A stretch of 64,000 nt of DNA from Porticoccus sp038143955 (GCA_038143955.1 JAYQMT010000005.1:496001-560000), one strand, 5' to 3'; positions 18,255-28,313 are shown, counted from the first letter of the stretch. Notes: generated from the sequence alone by a model not told the origin. A program made the numbers and translations.

Positions 18255-19271
18255 ATGGGTTCACTTAAAAAGGTGGTAGTGTTGGGCGGTGGCAGCTTTG
18301 GAACTGCACTATCTAATATGATCGCAGAAAATGGTCATAATGTTGTTTTATGGATGAGGAGTAGTAAAAGAGCCTCACAGTGCTCAGTATCTTTTGAAAA
18401 TCCAAAATATCTTCCAGGCTTCTCACTTGATACTAAGATAACTTTTTCTTCAGATTTAAGATCCTCTATTCATGATGCAGATGTTATATTTTTCTCTGTA
18501 CCGAGCAAGGCATACAGAGATGTAGCGAGAGAGGTAAAACAATTCATTAAAGACGATATAAGGGTTATTAGCACGGCAAAAGGTATTGAAGCAAAAACAT
18601 TTAAACTAATGAGTAAGGTTCTCGAAGAGGAACTACCTAAATCTCGAATTGGTGTAATTAGCGGGCCAAATCTTGCAATGGAGATCGCGGCAAAAGAAAT
18701 TACAGCAACCGTCGTAGCTTGCCAAGATCCTGATGTATGTATTAGCATACAAGAGCTATTGAGTTCTCGTTACTTTAGAGTTTATGCTAATTCAGATAGA
18801 TTCGGCGTCGAGATAGCTGGAGCTTTAAAAAACATATATGCTATAGCAGCAGGCATATCTTCCTCGATGCATATGGGTCAAAATACAATCAGTGTTTTGA
18901 TAACTAGAAGCTTAGCTGAAATGACCCGCTTTTCTGCATGCCTTGGCGCTAACCCCATGACATTTCTCGGATTAAGTGGTGTGGGCGATCTCTATGTTAC
19001 TTGCACCTCCCCTTTAAGTAGAAATTTTCAAATTGGTATGGCACTTGGTGAGGGCTTGTCTGTTGATGAAGCAGGTATAAAAGTTGGACATACAGCGGAA
19101 GGCATAAATACAGTTCGTATAATTAAAAGTGAGTCTGAAAAGCTAAAAGTATATATGCCTATTGCATCTGCATTATACGAAACAATGTTCAATGGACAAC
19201 CAGTAGAGGATGGTCTGAGATCAATGATGCTTGCTGATCAGAATACTGATGTTGAATTTTTTGGTAGATAA
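18255..19271 (+). CDS. gpsA: Glycerol-3-phosphate dehydrogenase [NAD(P)+]
   Basis: Reduces dihydroxyacetone phosphate to sn-glycerol 3-phosphate for phospholipid synthesis. 338 aa, normal length. Motifs: Rossmann GGGSFGTALSNMIAENGH at the N-terminus, STAKGIEAKTFKLMS, SGPNLAMEIA, the catalytic Lys in EIAGALKNIYAIAAGI, and GLSGVGDLYVTCTSPLSRN. Intact. A DUF4389 gene follows after 43 bp, as in Pseudomonas. Confidence 0.97.
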   Translation: MGSLKKVVVLGGGSFGTALSNMIAENGHNVVLWMRSSKRASQCSVSFENPKYLPGFSLDTKITFSSDLRSSIHDADVIFFSVPSKAYRDVAREVKQFIKDDIRVISTAKGIEAKTFKLMSKVLEEELPKSRIGVISGPNLAMEIAAKEITATVVACQDPDVCISIQELLSSRYFRVYANSDRFGVEIAGALKNIYAIAAGISSSMHMGQNTISVLITRSLAEMTRFSACLGANPMTFLGLSGVGDLYVTCTSPLSRNFQIGMALGEGLSVDEAGIKVGHTAEGINTVRIIKSESEKLKVYMPIASALYETMFNGQPVEDGLRSMMLADQNTDVEFFGR

Positions 19272-19314
19272 TTTTAATTATCTAAACTTATAAAAGCAGA
19301 TGGAGGGGTGTTAG

Positions 19315-19668
19315 ATGGAGAAAGAAATAAAAATAAATATACTTAGTCTAGATACCTGGATACGTGGCATTTTTATGATTTTATTTGGTTTCTTATCCTT
19401 TATTTCTCGACTTATTTTAATCGTTATAAGCGTTTTACAATTCATACTGCTAGCCTGTACAGGGTCTTTGAACGAAAATCTAAAAAAACTCGGCGGGACA
19501 ACTTCAACATGGACTTATCAGGCATTTCTTTTTTTAACCTACAATACAGATGAAAAGCCTTTCCCTTTTTCTGACTGGCCAGATCCTAAAGAGTCCATAG
19601 AAGAGATTAGTGAATCCTTACCAGCAAGCGAAGAGGATGACATACCATCTTTTATTAAAGAGAAGTAA
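19315..19668 (+). CDS. DUF4389 membrane protein
   Basis: A 117-aa protein of unknown function. It has two hydrophobic segments, FMILFGFLSFISRLILIVI and a following FILLAC stretch, then LNENLKKLGGTTSTWTYQAFLFLTYNTDEKPFPFSDWP, which is the DUF4389 signature as I know it, and an acidic tail. Its position immediately after gpsA is a conserved arrangement in pseudomonads. The ATG at 19315 has a GGAGG-type site. Likely inner-membrane. Confidence 0.85.
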   Translation: MEKEIKINILSLDTWIRGIFMILFGFLSFISRLILIVISVLQFILLACTGSLNENLKKLGGTTSTWTYQAFLFLTYNTDEKPFPFSDWPDPKESIEEISESLPASEEDDIPSFIKEK

Positions 19669-19743
19669 CAATCAATAAAGATAATAAAATATTTTTACCT
19701 AAATCTTTTATTTTCGAAAACTGTTTTTTTGAAAAACTTAAAC

Positions 19744-19764
19744 ACTCTTTTAAAAAAAAAGAGT
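19744..19764 (-). terminator. Possible terminator after folE
   Basis: ACTCTTTT (19744-19751) and AAAAGAGT (19757-19764) form a perfect 8-bp stem with a 5-nt A loop, just past the folE stop on the minus strand. The downstream minus sequence continues GTTTAAGTTTTT rather than a clean T-run, so termination may be weak. It could also serve the DUF4389 transcript from the other side. Confidence 0.45.
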
Positions 19765-19766
19765 AG

Positions 19767-20312
19767 CTAGTCCTTTATCAGTGATAGAAATTCACTTCTA
19801 GTAGCCTGTTGGTCACGAAAGCAACCAAGCATAGCTGATGTTTTCATACTAGAGTTTTGCTTTTCAACTCCTCTCATCATCATGCACATATGCTTCGCTT
19901 CTATTATTACAGCTACCCCGGATGCATCAGTTACTTTTTCTATAGACTGAGCGACCTGGTTTACAAGATTCTCTTGAATCTGAAGTCTCCTTGCGAACAT
20001 GTCAACAATACGTGCGACTTTTGATAAGCCCAAAACCATTCCATTAGGAATATAGGCTACATGACACTTGCCAATGAACGGAAGTAAATGATGTTCACAT
20101 ATGGAGTATAACTCTATATCTTTTACTACAACCATTTCTCTGGATTCAGAAGGGAATAAAGCGTTGTTTATAACCGTATCAAGGTCTTCCTTATAGCCTT
20201 TAGTTAAAAAACTAAAGGCTTTGGATGCTCTTTTTGGCGTATCAACTAAACCAGGTCTGCTAGTATCTTCACCTATAGATTCTATAATTTTTTTAAAACA
20301 TTCTATTGTCAT
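19767..20312 (-). CDS. folE: GTP cyclohydrolase I
   Basis: Converts GTP to 7,8-dihydroneopterin triphosphate, the first step of tetrahydrofolate synthesis. 181 aa. The zinc ligands are seen in CEHHLLPFIGKCHVAYIP and in the Cys of KHMCMMMRGVEKQNS; the GLSKVARIVDMFARRLQIQE segment and SSMKTSAMLG are typical. Encoded alone on the minus strand between gpsA-DUF4389 and aroC. Intact. Works upstream of the pteridine-reductase-like SDR, folK and pabB in this window. Confidence 0.97.
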   Translation of the reverse strand: MTIECFKKIIESIGEDTSRPGLVDTPKRASKAFSFLTKGYKEDLDTVINNALFPSESREMVVVKDIELYSICEHHLLPFIGKCHVAYIPNGMVLGLSKVARIVDMFARRLQIQENLVNQVAQSIEKVTDASGVAVIIEAKHMCMMMRGVEKQNSSMKTSAMLGCFRDQQATRSEFLSLIKD

Positions 20313-20555
20313 TCAACTTTCTCTTTGTCGAGCTTGTTAATGGTTTATTTTTGATTAAAAATATGAAATTTAATTATTACCAAGGATAGCACAAACTTCG
20401 TTTTAAGTACCTTAATGAGCTGTAAATAACTCTATATTTATTAAGGAATCACATACTATGCAGTGATATCATAATAATCGTTTATAATAGAAAAAATAAT
20501 TTTTCTGAGCTATCAACACTATGATATTCTTAGATAAAAAAACATAGGTCTACTT

Positions 20556-21638
20556 ATGTCAGGTAATACTATTGGAAAGCTCTTTACTTTAACTACTTTC
20601 GGTGAAAGTCATGGACCATCATTAGGCTGTATTATTGATGGCTGCCCACCAGGATTATTTATTTCAGAGAAAGATATACAATTCGATCTTGATCGGCGTA
20701 AGCCGGGTAAGTCGCGCTATACTACTCAGCGGATGGAAGGTGACCAGATAAAAATACTTTCTGGTATATTCGACGGTAAAACAACAGGTACACCAATAGG
20801 CCTCTTGATTGAAAATACTGATCAACGCTCGAAAGATTACTCGAATATCAAGGATCAATTTAGGCCAGCACATGCCGATTTCACGTACCATAAAAAATTT
20901 GGATTTCGGGATTATAGAGGAGGGGGGAGGTCATCGGCCAGAGAAACAGCGATGCGAGTTGCCGCAGGTGCTATCGCAAAAAAATACTTATTTGAAAATA
21001 AAGGTATATTAATCAAAGGATATTTGTCTCAACTTGGACCCATTAAAGCAGAAAAAATAATTTTAGAGGAAGTAGAAAAAAACCCTTTTTTCTGTCCAGA
21101 TCCTGATAAGGTTGAAGAAATGGAGCTTTATATGCAAGCTTTGCTAAAAAAAGGTGACTCGATTGGCGCAAAAATAAATGTAACTGCAACAAATATACCA
21201 ATTGGTCTTGGCGAACCGGTTTTTGATCGTTTGGATGCAGATATAGCCCATGCCCTCATGAGTATAAATGCTGTGAAGGGTGTTGAAATAGGCTCTGGCT
21301 TTAATTCGATAGATCAGGTTGGTAGTGAGCATCGCGACGAGATAACAAAAAATAGTTTTTTGTCTAATAACTCAGGTGGTATTTTAGGCGGTATTTCTAC
21401 AGGACAAGACATTTTGGCTAGCATAGCACTTAAGCCAACAAGTAGTCTTCGAATACCTGGTCGTTCTATCGATATACATGGTAATGCTATAGAGGTTGTC
21501 ACGAAGGGCAGGCATGATCCTTGTGTGGGCATCAGAGCTACACCAATTGCTGAGGCAATGTTAGCTATAACAATAATGGACCATCTTCTTAGGCATAGGG
21601 CTCAAAACTTCGATATTGTAAAAAAATCGGAATATTAG
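20556..21638 (+). CDS. aroC: Chorismate synthase
   Basis: Last step of the shikimate pathway, making chorismate from EPSP with reduced FMN. 360 aa. Family signatures: GESHGPSLGCIIDGCPPG, RRKPGKSRYTTQR, RGGGRSSARETAMRVAAGAI, and DADIAHALMSINAVKGVEIG, ending with IAIMDHL-like residues. Intact. An MFS transporter gene begins 6 bp after the stop, matching the aroC-MFS pair of Pseudomonas. Chorismate also feeds PabB, encoded at 37-39 kb. Confidence 0.98.
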   Translation: MSGNTIGKLFTLTTFGESHGPSLGCIIDGCPPGLFISEKDIQFDLDRRKPGKSRYTTQRMEGDQIKILSGIFDGKTTGTPIGLLIENTDQRSKDYSNIKDQFRPAHADFTYHKKFGFRDYRGGGRSSARETAMRVAAGAIAKKYLFENKGILIKGYLSQLGPIKAEKIILEEVEKNPFFCPDPDKVEEMELYMQALLKKGDSIGAKINVTATNIPIGLGEPVFDRLDADIAHALMSINAVKGVEIGSGFNSIDQVGSEHRDEITKNSFLSNNSGGILGGISTGQDILASIALKPTSSLRIPGRSIDIHGNAIEVVTKGRHDPCVGIRATPIAEAMLAITIMDHLLRHRAQNFDIVKKSEY

Positions 21639-21644
21639 AGCCCT

Positions 21645-22793
21645 TTGCTTGTGGAAAAATTTACTAGCCCATCTTTACCTTATTGGCGTTTATCCGCTTT
21701 CTACTTCTGTTTTTTTGCTTTGCTTGGTGCTCTTCACCCTTATTGGTCTCTATACTTGTATTCGAAAGGATTCACTGTTTCTGATATAGGTATTTTACTA
21801 GCAATGCCTATGGCTACTAAAATTATTGCACCTAATATTTGGGGGTGGTTATCTGACTTTACCGGAAAAAGATTAGGCGTCATTAGAGTTGGAGCTTTTC
21901 TATCTTGCATTTTTTTTCTCGGTATTTTTTTTGATCAAAAATTCTGGTCTATTGCGTTAGTGATGATAGGCTACAGTTTTTTTTGGAATGCTATTTTGCC
22001 TCAGCATGAGGTAATAACACTAAGTTACCTTGAAAAATCACCAGAGATATATAGTCGAATTCGGTTATGGGGCTCTATTGGCTTTATAATTTCAGTTCTG
22101 GGTGGAGGTCTATGGTTTGATTTTAATGATATAGAAACGTTACCTATTGTTGGTTTGTTGCTGTTAATTGGTATATTTATAGCTAGTATTTTTTTACCGA
22201 AACCTTTTTTGCATAAGTCTGATGTTCGAAATTCTAAAGCATTTATTTTCTTTGCCACTCGACCTATCGTTATTGTATTTTTATTAGTTGGATTGTTGGT
22301 GCAGCTATCTCACGGAGTTTATTATAGTTTTTTTAGTATTTATTTAGAGTCTTATGGTTACAATCGTGGAGAAATTGGTGCCATTTGGTCAATTGGGGTT
22401 ATAGCAGAAGTTTTTATATTCTTGTTAATGTATCGAATTCTTATATATTTTGGTGTGCGAAAAATTATTCTTTTATGTTTAATTTTGGGTGTAATACGGT
22501 GGTTAATCATAGGTTACCATATCGAAAATTTGGTGCTTCTGGTGATAGCTCAAATCTTTCATGCCTTCACGTTCGGAGCCTTTCATGCAGCATGTATTGA
22601 ATGTGTACGACGTCTTTTCGACAGAAACTATCATGGAAAAGCACAAGCCTTATATAGTTCATGTTGTTATGGTGCTGGTGGAGCTATTGGCTCCTATACT
22701 GGTGGATTTGCTTGGGAAGTTGCACCTATATTTGCTTTCAATTACTCTGCTATTTCGAGCTTAGCTGCTTTTTTTCTTGCCCTTTTTGGCTAA
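21645..22793 (+). CDS. MFS transporter (HcaT-like)
   Basis: A 382-aa major facilitator of the MFS_1-like, 3-phenylpropionate-transporter type, with about 12 hydrophobic segments. SPSLPYWRLSAFYFCFFALLG at the start, PYWSLYLYSKGFTVSDIGIL, a loop-2 motif WGWLSDFTGKR and LWGSIGFIISVLGGG are recognisable. The substrate is not predictable from sequence. The start may be TTG 21645 or GTG 21651; neither is ATG and there is no strong ribosome site, so it may be translated by coupling with aroC. Intact. Confidence 0.88.
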   Translation: MLVEKFTSPSLPYWRLSAFYFCFFALLGALHPYWSLYLYSKGFTVSDIGILLAMPMATKIIAPNIWGWLSDFTGKRLGVIRVGAFLSCIFFLGIFFDQKFWSIALVMIGYSFFWNAILPQHEVITLSYLEKSPEIYSRIRLWGSIGFIISVLGGGLWFDFNDIETLPIVGLLLLIGIFIASIFLPKPFLHKSDVRNSKAFIFFATRPIVIVFLLVGLLVQLSHGVYYSFFSIYLESYGYNRGEIGAIWSIGVIAEVFIFLLMYRILIYFGVRKIILLCLILGVIRWLIIGYHIENLVLLVIAQIFHAFTFGAFHAACIECVRRLFDRNYHGKAQALYSSCCYGAGGAIGSYTGGFAWEVAPIFAFNYSAISSLAAFFLALFG

Positions 22794-22914
22794 AAGATGA
22801 AAAGTTATCTATTGACAATCGGATGTAGCAATATGTCTCAATTAAAATAATAATCAATAAATAAAGATTAATATCATCCAGATAAATTATTTATAAGTAA
22901 AACGGGAACCTAAA

Positions 22915-23190
22915 ATGAAGTATATGTTCTATATGTTAATCTTAGTTACAATCATATGTTGGTATCCAACATATGATTTATATACAAAAGAAGAGTTTTT
23001 TGATGAACACAGTTCTTTAGTAAATACGAACTTTATGACTATAGTTGGTTGCCATGAGGCTGCCAATGAAATGAAAGCAAAATACTACCAATGCAAATCA
23101 AAAGTTCAGTGGCGTAGGTGGTTTTTAGAAAAAAACATAGGTAATAATAAAAATACAAAAGACGAAGAAACAGAATATCCCGTATATTAA
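22915..23190 (+). CDS. Small single-pass or secreted protein, unknown
   Basis: A 91-aa protein I do not recognise. The ATG has ACGGGAACC upstream as a plausible ribosome site. Residues 2-17 are hydrophobic (a signal peptide or anchor). Two cysteines frame a helical segment, CHEAANEMKAKYYQC, followed by WRRWFLEKN and a charged tail. The spacing of Cys, Ala-Ala, aromatic-x-Cys and Trp recalls small proteobacterial periplasmic proteins in which the two cysteines could form a disulfide. Flanked by the MFS gene and a TetR regulator on the same strand. Moderately confident that it is coding. Confidence 0.55.
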   Translation: MKYMFYMLILVTIICWYPTYDLYTKEEFFDEHSSLVNTNFMTIVGCHEAANEMKAKYYQCKSKVQWRRWFLEKNIGNNKNTKDEETEYPVY

Positions 23191-23267
23191 AATAAGGCGA
23201 TATAGTCAGTTATATAATCTTTTTATTCAAATTATCAATTTTAAATAATAATTTTAAAGATTTTATT

Positions 23268-23918
23268 ATGAAAAAACCCGATAGCAGTATCGATAAGCTA
23301 CGTCAGAAGAAAAAGAAATTTCTAGCTAGAGAGACCGCTATAAGGGATAGTGCTATATCATTGTTAAAAAATACAGATATGGATAGTGTTACAGTATCTT
23401 TGATCGCCAAGCATGCAGGTATAGGGAAAGGTACCATTTACAAACACTTTCTTTCGAAAGCCGAAATTTTAATAAGAATTGTTTCTGACTATGAAAGAAA
23501 TATTTGTGAAAATATCAGATTATATATAAGTGAAGGAAAGGGCGGCAGGGAACCTATTGGTGTCATACGTAAATATTTTTTATTGCGGCTTTCTGACCCA
23601 TCTTTGGATCTTTTGGTTCGGAATCTAGTTCTGGCATTAGAGAATGATCAGAAATTATCTATGGCTATAAATGAAATAAGGTCTTTAAAAGAGGGCCTAG
23701 ATGCTTCGATTATTTCTTCAATAAAACCTTTAATTAAAAGAGGCATTTTGCAGGACTACCCACCAGCAAATTATCATTTCGCATATGTTTCTTTTGTTGA
23801 CGGTATTGTAGATAAATGTGCAGATAATAAATACAAGCTAGATACCCGTTCGCAGGCAGAGTTTTTGAATTTCATATCTGGTATTGGTTCAAGTATGGGA
23901 TGTTACTTTAAAAGTTAA
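23268..23918 (+). CDS. TetR family transcriptional regulator
   Basis: A 216-aa repressor-type protein. The N-terminal helix-turn-helix is clear: SVTVSLIAKHAGIGKGTIYKHFLSKAEI at about residues 43-70, preceded by a Lys/Arg-rich stretch. The C-terminal ligand domain is divergent. It is convergent with the ETF-QO gene next to it. In pseudomonads a TetR gene often lies near the etf cluster, so a role in controlling fatty-acid or ETF functions is possible but not shown. No palindromic operator was identified. Confidence 0.88.
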   Translation: MKKPDSSIDKLRQKKKKFLARETAIRDSAISLLKNTDMDSVTVSLIAKHAGIGKGTIYKHFLSKAEILIRIVSDYERNICENIRLYISEGKGGREPIGVIRKYFLLRLSDPSLDLLVRNLVLALENDQKLSMAINEIRSLKEGLDASIISSIKPLIKRGILQDYPPANYHFAYVSFVDGIVDKCADNKYKLDTRSQAEFLNFISGIGSSMGCYFKS

Positions 23919-23965
23919 TGTTAAATCAATTTTCTGTATCATTGCTCGTAACTTATAAAATATTT

Positions 23966-25602
23966 CTACATGTTAGGATAATTTGGTCCTCCCCCACCTT
24001 CTGGGGCAACCCAATTTATGTTTTGAGACGGCTCCTTAATATCGCAAGTCTTACAGTGAACGCAGTTCTGTGAGTTAATTTGAAATTTTTTAGATCCATC
24101 ATCGCTTGTAAGAATCTCGTAAACACCAGCAGGACAGTATCTTTGTGCAGGCTCACTAAATATAGGTAGGTTGTAAGATAAGGGTAGACCCTGGTCATTT
24201 AATATTAAATGGTTAGGCTGATCTTCCTCATGATTAGTGTTGGATAGATACACAGAGGATAATTTATCAAAACTAATCTTATTGTCAGGCTTTCTATATA
24301 CAATAGGCTTCATATCCTCTGCTGGCTTAAGTTTAGAGTGATCAGGATCTTGATCTCTTAGTGTCCAGGGCAGTTTACCATTAAATATATTTATGTCTAA
24401 AAAAGCAAAGGCAGAGCCTAGTAAATTGCCCCATTTATGCTGGGCAGGGCCAAAGTTTCTTTGCAATACAAGTTCATGATATGCCCAGCTTTTTTGTATG
24501 CAGCTGAAAAATAATCTGGATTTGGGTCTGTTTTAATAGTGCCGATAGATTTTACAATCGACTCTGCGGCAACCATTCCAGATTTCATTGCACAGTGAAT
24601 CCCTTTTATTTTTGCATTATTCAGTGTACCAGCATTGTCTCCTAATAATATTCCACCGGGAAAATCCATTTTAGGTTGTGATTGAATACCACCTTTCGCC
24701 AAAGCTTTAGCTCCATAGGATATTCTTTTGCCTTCTGACAGATATTTAGATATCTCTGGATGATGCTTATATCGCTGAAATTCTTCATAGGGATTAAGGT
24801 GTGGATTGATATAGGATAAGTCTGTTATTAGACCAACCATTATCTGACAGTCATCTCCATGGTAAAGAAATCCACCTCCATTAGATTTACTTTCGCTTAG
24901 AGGCCAGCCAGCACTATGAATCACTAAGCCAGGTTTGTGTAAATTATCAGGAATAGACCATAACTCCTTGATTCCTATTCCATAATGTTGGGGATCGCAG
25001 CCATTATCCAGAGAAAATTTTTCAATAACTTCTTTACCTAAATGGCCTCTGCAACCCTCCGATAAAAGTGTGTATTTACCACGGATTTCTATTCCTTGCG
25101 TATAGGAAGATTTCTTCTCATTTTTTGCATCAATTCCCATATCTCCAGTTATGATGCCGCTCACTGAGCCATCATTCGAATATAGAAGACTTGATGCAGG
25201 AAAACCTGGAAAAATATCAACACCTAAACTTTCAGCCTGCTTAGCTAACCAACGACACAAATTACCTAAACTGATTATAAAATTACCATTATTTCTCATA
25301 GTTTTAGGCGCTAAAAAGTGTGGTATTTTAATTGCTTTAGTTTTAGTAAAAAAATAAAGTTCATCTTGACTCACAGCTGTATTGACCGGGGCATCTGAAT
25401 CCTTCCAGTCAGGAAATAATTCATCAAGAGCGGTGGGCTCTAAGACAGCTCCAGAAAGTATGTGGGCTCCTACTTCTGCGCCTTTTTCAACAATAGCAAT
25501 TGAAATTTTGGGTTTTAGCTGTTTCAATCGACATGCGGCCGATAACCCAGAAGGTCCTGCACCCACTATAATTACATCATACTCTATATGCTCCCGTTCC
25601 AA
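23966..25602 (-). CDS. Electron-transfer flavoprotein:ubiquinone oxidoreductase (one frameshift)
   Basis: Inner-membrane-associated Fe-S flavoenzyme that passes electrons from reduced ETF to ubiquinone, linking fatty-acid oxidation to respiration. Pieces 25620-24418 and 24466-23966 join with one more A in the six A's at 24489-24494, restoring YKKSWAYHELVLQRNFGPAQ. About 545 aa, normal. Motifs: FAD site IIVGAGPSGLSAACRL, GAHILSGAVLEP, and the [4Fe-4S] cysteines in RYCPAGVYE and NCVHCKTCDIK. I choose TTG 25602 (MEREHIEYD) because GAGGGGAG sits just upstream and related proteins start there. Divergent from etfBA. Confidence 0.94.
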
Positions 25603-25821
25603 TGAGCTCCCCTCAATCAATTTTAGAATTTCATTTCTAACAAGTAGTATTTTATCATATTAATTAACCTATATCAAAAAATATCAATATAGATAGCTCG
25701 ACCTAGAATTTATGCTTATAAAACAAATAATTTTAAAACAATATTATAAGCCTTTAGGATAATCGAGTTATAATTTATAATAAAATTCTTCCATATTAAG
25801 TCAATATAAAAGGTTTTTTGC

Positions 25822-26577
25822 ATGAAAGTTCTAGTTTCTGTAAAACGAGTGGTAGACTATAACGTAAAAGTCAGCCCAAAAGCTGATAACTCAGGCGTTA
25901 ATCTTAATAATCTTAAAATGTCTCTGAATCCTTTTTGTGAAATTGCTGTAGAGGAAGCTGTTCGTTTAAAAGAAAAAGGTATTGTTGAAGAGATAGTAGT
26001 TGTGTCTATTGGACCACAGGAGGCACAAGAGCAAATACGTGCTGCACTTGCTATTGGTGCTGATAGAGGGATACTTGTAAAGGTCGAAAGTGATACAGAA
26101 CTTCAACCTTTAGCAGTAGCAAAGTGTTTAAAAGAAGTATTTCATCGAGAGCAACCAAATTTAGTTTTAATGGGTAAGCAATCTATAGATGGCGATAACA
26201 ACCAAACAGGCCAAATGTTTGCTGCGTTAGCAAATTTACCTCAAGGAACATTCGCCTCGGAATTATCCGTAAACCCGACCCATGTAACTGTAACTAGGGA
26301 GGTTGATGGTGGATTTCAAACGCTGCAGTTAACTTTGCCAGCTGTTATTACATCAGACCTTCGGTTAAACGAACCAAGATATGCGTCATTGCCTAATATC
26401 ATGCAAGCAAAGAAAAAACCAATTGACGAAACAACACCTAAAGAACTTAATGTTGATAGTTCACCACGTTTTTCTATAGTGAGTGTTGACTATCCTCCTG
26501 AGCGTCAGGAGGGAGTTAAATTTAGCAGTGTCGACGAGCTTTTGGAAAAATTAAAAAATGAAGCAAAGGTAATATGA
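25822..26577 (+). CDS. etfB: Electron transfer flavoprotein beta subunit
   Basis: Beta chain of ETF, binding AMP; with EtfA it carries electrons from acyl-CoA dehydrogenases to ETF-QO. 251 aa, normal. Recognisable parts: MKVLVSVKRVVDYNVKV, NPFCEIAVEEAVRLKEKG, LVLMGKQSIDGDNNQTGQM and LPAVITSDLRLNEPRYASLP. The stop TGA overlaps the etfA ATG (26577), coupling translation. Intact. Confidence 0.97.
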   Translation: MKVLVSVKRVVDYNVKVSPKADNSGVNLNNLKMSLNPFCEIAVEEAVRLKEKGIVEEIVVVSIGPQEAQEQIRAALAIGADRGILVKVESDTELQPLAVAKCLKEVFHREQPNLVLMGKQSIDGDNNQTGQMFAALANLPQGTFASELSVNPTHVTVTREVDGGFQTLQLTLPAVITSDLRLNEPRYASLPNIMQAKKKPIDETTPKELNVDSSPRFSIVSVDYPPERQEGVKFSSVDELLEKLKNEAKVI

Positions 26578-27512
26578 TGAATGTTTTAGTTATTGCAGAG
26601 CATGACAATAATGAAATCAAAGGTAGCACCATCCATGCAATTGCCGCTGCATATCAATTGGGTGGTTCGGTTGATCTATTGGTTGCAGGCTTAAACTGAA
26701 GTTTAGCTGCAACAAATGGTGCAAAAATCGAAGGCATAGCCAAGGTTCTTTTAGCAGATAGTGAGCCATATGAAAATCAACTGGCAGAAAATATTGCCCC
26801 ACTAATTCAGCAAATATCCAATAAATATTCTTACATACTTATGGCCGCTACCACTACAGGAAAAAATATTATTCCAAGAGCTGCAGCATTAGCTGACGCC
26901 CAACCAATTTCTGATGTCATCTCTATCGTCAACAAAGATACTTTTAAGAGACCTATTTATGCAGGAAATGTAATAGCGACTATTCAAAGTAACGACAAAA
27001 TTAAGTTCATGACTGTAAGAGCTACAGCATTTGAATCCGCATTAAAAGAATCATCACCTACTGCAATTGAGGTTATAGAAAAATCTTTTGATTTAGGGAA
27101 ATCAAAATTTATTAAAAATGATACAGTTTTTTCTGAAAGACCAGAGTTAACATCCGCAAGGGTTATTATTTCTGGCGGCCGTGGAATGCTTAATGAGAAA
27201 AATTTTAAGCTCCTTGAGAATTTAGCAGATAAGTTTGGTGGAGCAGTCGGAGCATCAAGAGCCGCAGTTGATTCTGGATTTGCACCAAATGATATGCAGG
27301 TGGGTCAAACTGGAAAAATAGTCGCCCCCGATCTCTATATTGCTGTCGGGATTTCTGGTGCAATTCAACACTTAGCTGGAATGAAAGAAAGTAAAATTAT
27401 CGTTGCTATAAATAAAGACCCAGAAGCACCTATATTCAAGGCTGCAGATTATGGTCTGGTTGCAGACTTGTTTGACGTTATACCAGAATTGGTTGAGAAG
27501 CTAGTCGTATAA
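26577..27512 (+). CDS. etfA: Electron transfer flavoprotein alpha subunit, in-frame TGA
   Basis: Alpha chain of ETF, holding FAD. The frame runs from ATG 26577 (MNVLVIAEHD) to 27512, about 311 codons, but codon 41 (26697-26699) is TGA, within LLVAGLN-stop-SLAATNGAK. At this place the family has varied small residues, often Cys. A Met start after the TGA (26841) would lose the N-terminal domain and is not a real start. The FAD domain is complete: SGGRGM, GAVGASRAAVDSGFAPNDMQ, GQTGKIVAPDLYIAVGISGA, QHLAGM. Probably a base error or point mutation; selenocysteine is unsupported. It ends 12 bp inside the convergent exonuclease III gene. Confidence 0.92.
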
Positions 27513-28312
27513 AGAAATCCAAATTGGACAATGATCAGACGGTTTTTCCATACTCCTTAGTTGATGGTCAATGCCTGTTTGTGCACATAACTTCATGAGA
27601 GACTTTGATGCTAAAATCAGATCAATTCTTAGTCCACGTCTAGGGTTCATTTCAAAACCTCGACTTCTATAATCGAACCAAGTATACCTATCAGATTGCT
27701 CTTTATGGTCGTGTTCAAATGTATCGATAAGCCCAAAATTTTCTAATTTCTGAAGCCAGCCTCTTTCTTCCGGAAGGAAACAGCATTTACCGGTTCGCAG
27801 CCACCTTTTTCTATTTTCTTCTCCAATACCAATATCTTTATCTAGTGGTGCAACGTTCATATCTCCAATAACTAGTATTTGATCCTGCGGCGAATAATTA
27901 GCTTCTAGGTGATCATGTAAGTCTAGATAAAATTTTTCTTTACATGGAAATTTTTTATCATGTGACCGACTTTCACCTTGTGGGAAATATCCATTAAAAA
28001 TTGTTATTTTTTTACTTTTATATTTGAAGTCTCCTGCTATTAATCTTTTTGGCTATCTTTATCATCATGAGGGAAACCTTTATAGCACTCTAATAAGGGT
28101 ATTCGATAGATAAGAGCAACACCGTAATGGCCCTTCTGTCCATAAAAGGATACGTCATAACCAAGTTTTTTTATATCTTGAAGCGGGAATTGTTCGTCAG
28201 AAACCTTTGTTTCCTGGATGCCTATTACATCAGGTTGATGCTTTTCTATAATAGCCACAATTTGATGGATTCTGGCTCGAAGTCCGTTAGCATTAAAGGA
28301 TACAATCTTCAT
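27501..28312 (-). CDS. xthA: Exonuclease III / AP endonuclease (one frameshift)
   Basis: DNA repair nuclease (exonuclease/endonuclease/phosphatase fold) acting at abasic sites and 3' ends. The frame breaks after PHDDKDSQ; one more A in the five A's at 28045-28049 gives DSQKRLIAGDFKYKSKKITI and continues to 27501. The total of 270 aa is exactly the length of the Pseudomonas enzyme as I recall it. Catalytic motifs: SFNANGLRAR, IQETKVSDEQFP, FNGYFPQGES, VIGDMNVAPLDKDIG, GLRIDLIL and KPSDHCPIW with the general-base His. Its 3' end overlaps etfA by 12 bp tail to tail. Confidence 0.94.
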
Positions 28313-28313
28313 A

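Noticed and set aside
26700..26745. Bacterial SECIS element after the etfA TGA
   Set aside because: Only weak, broken pairing (TTTAGC against GCAAAA) is possible, and ETF alpha is not a known selenoprotein.
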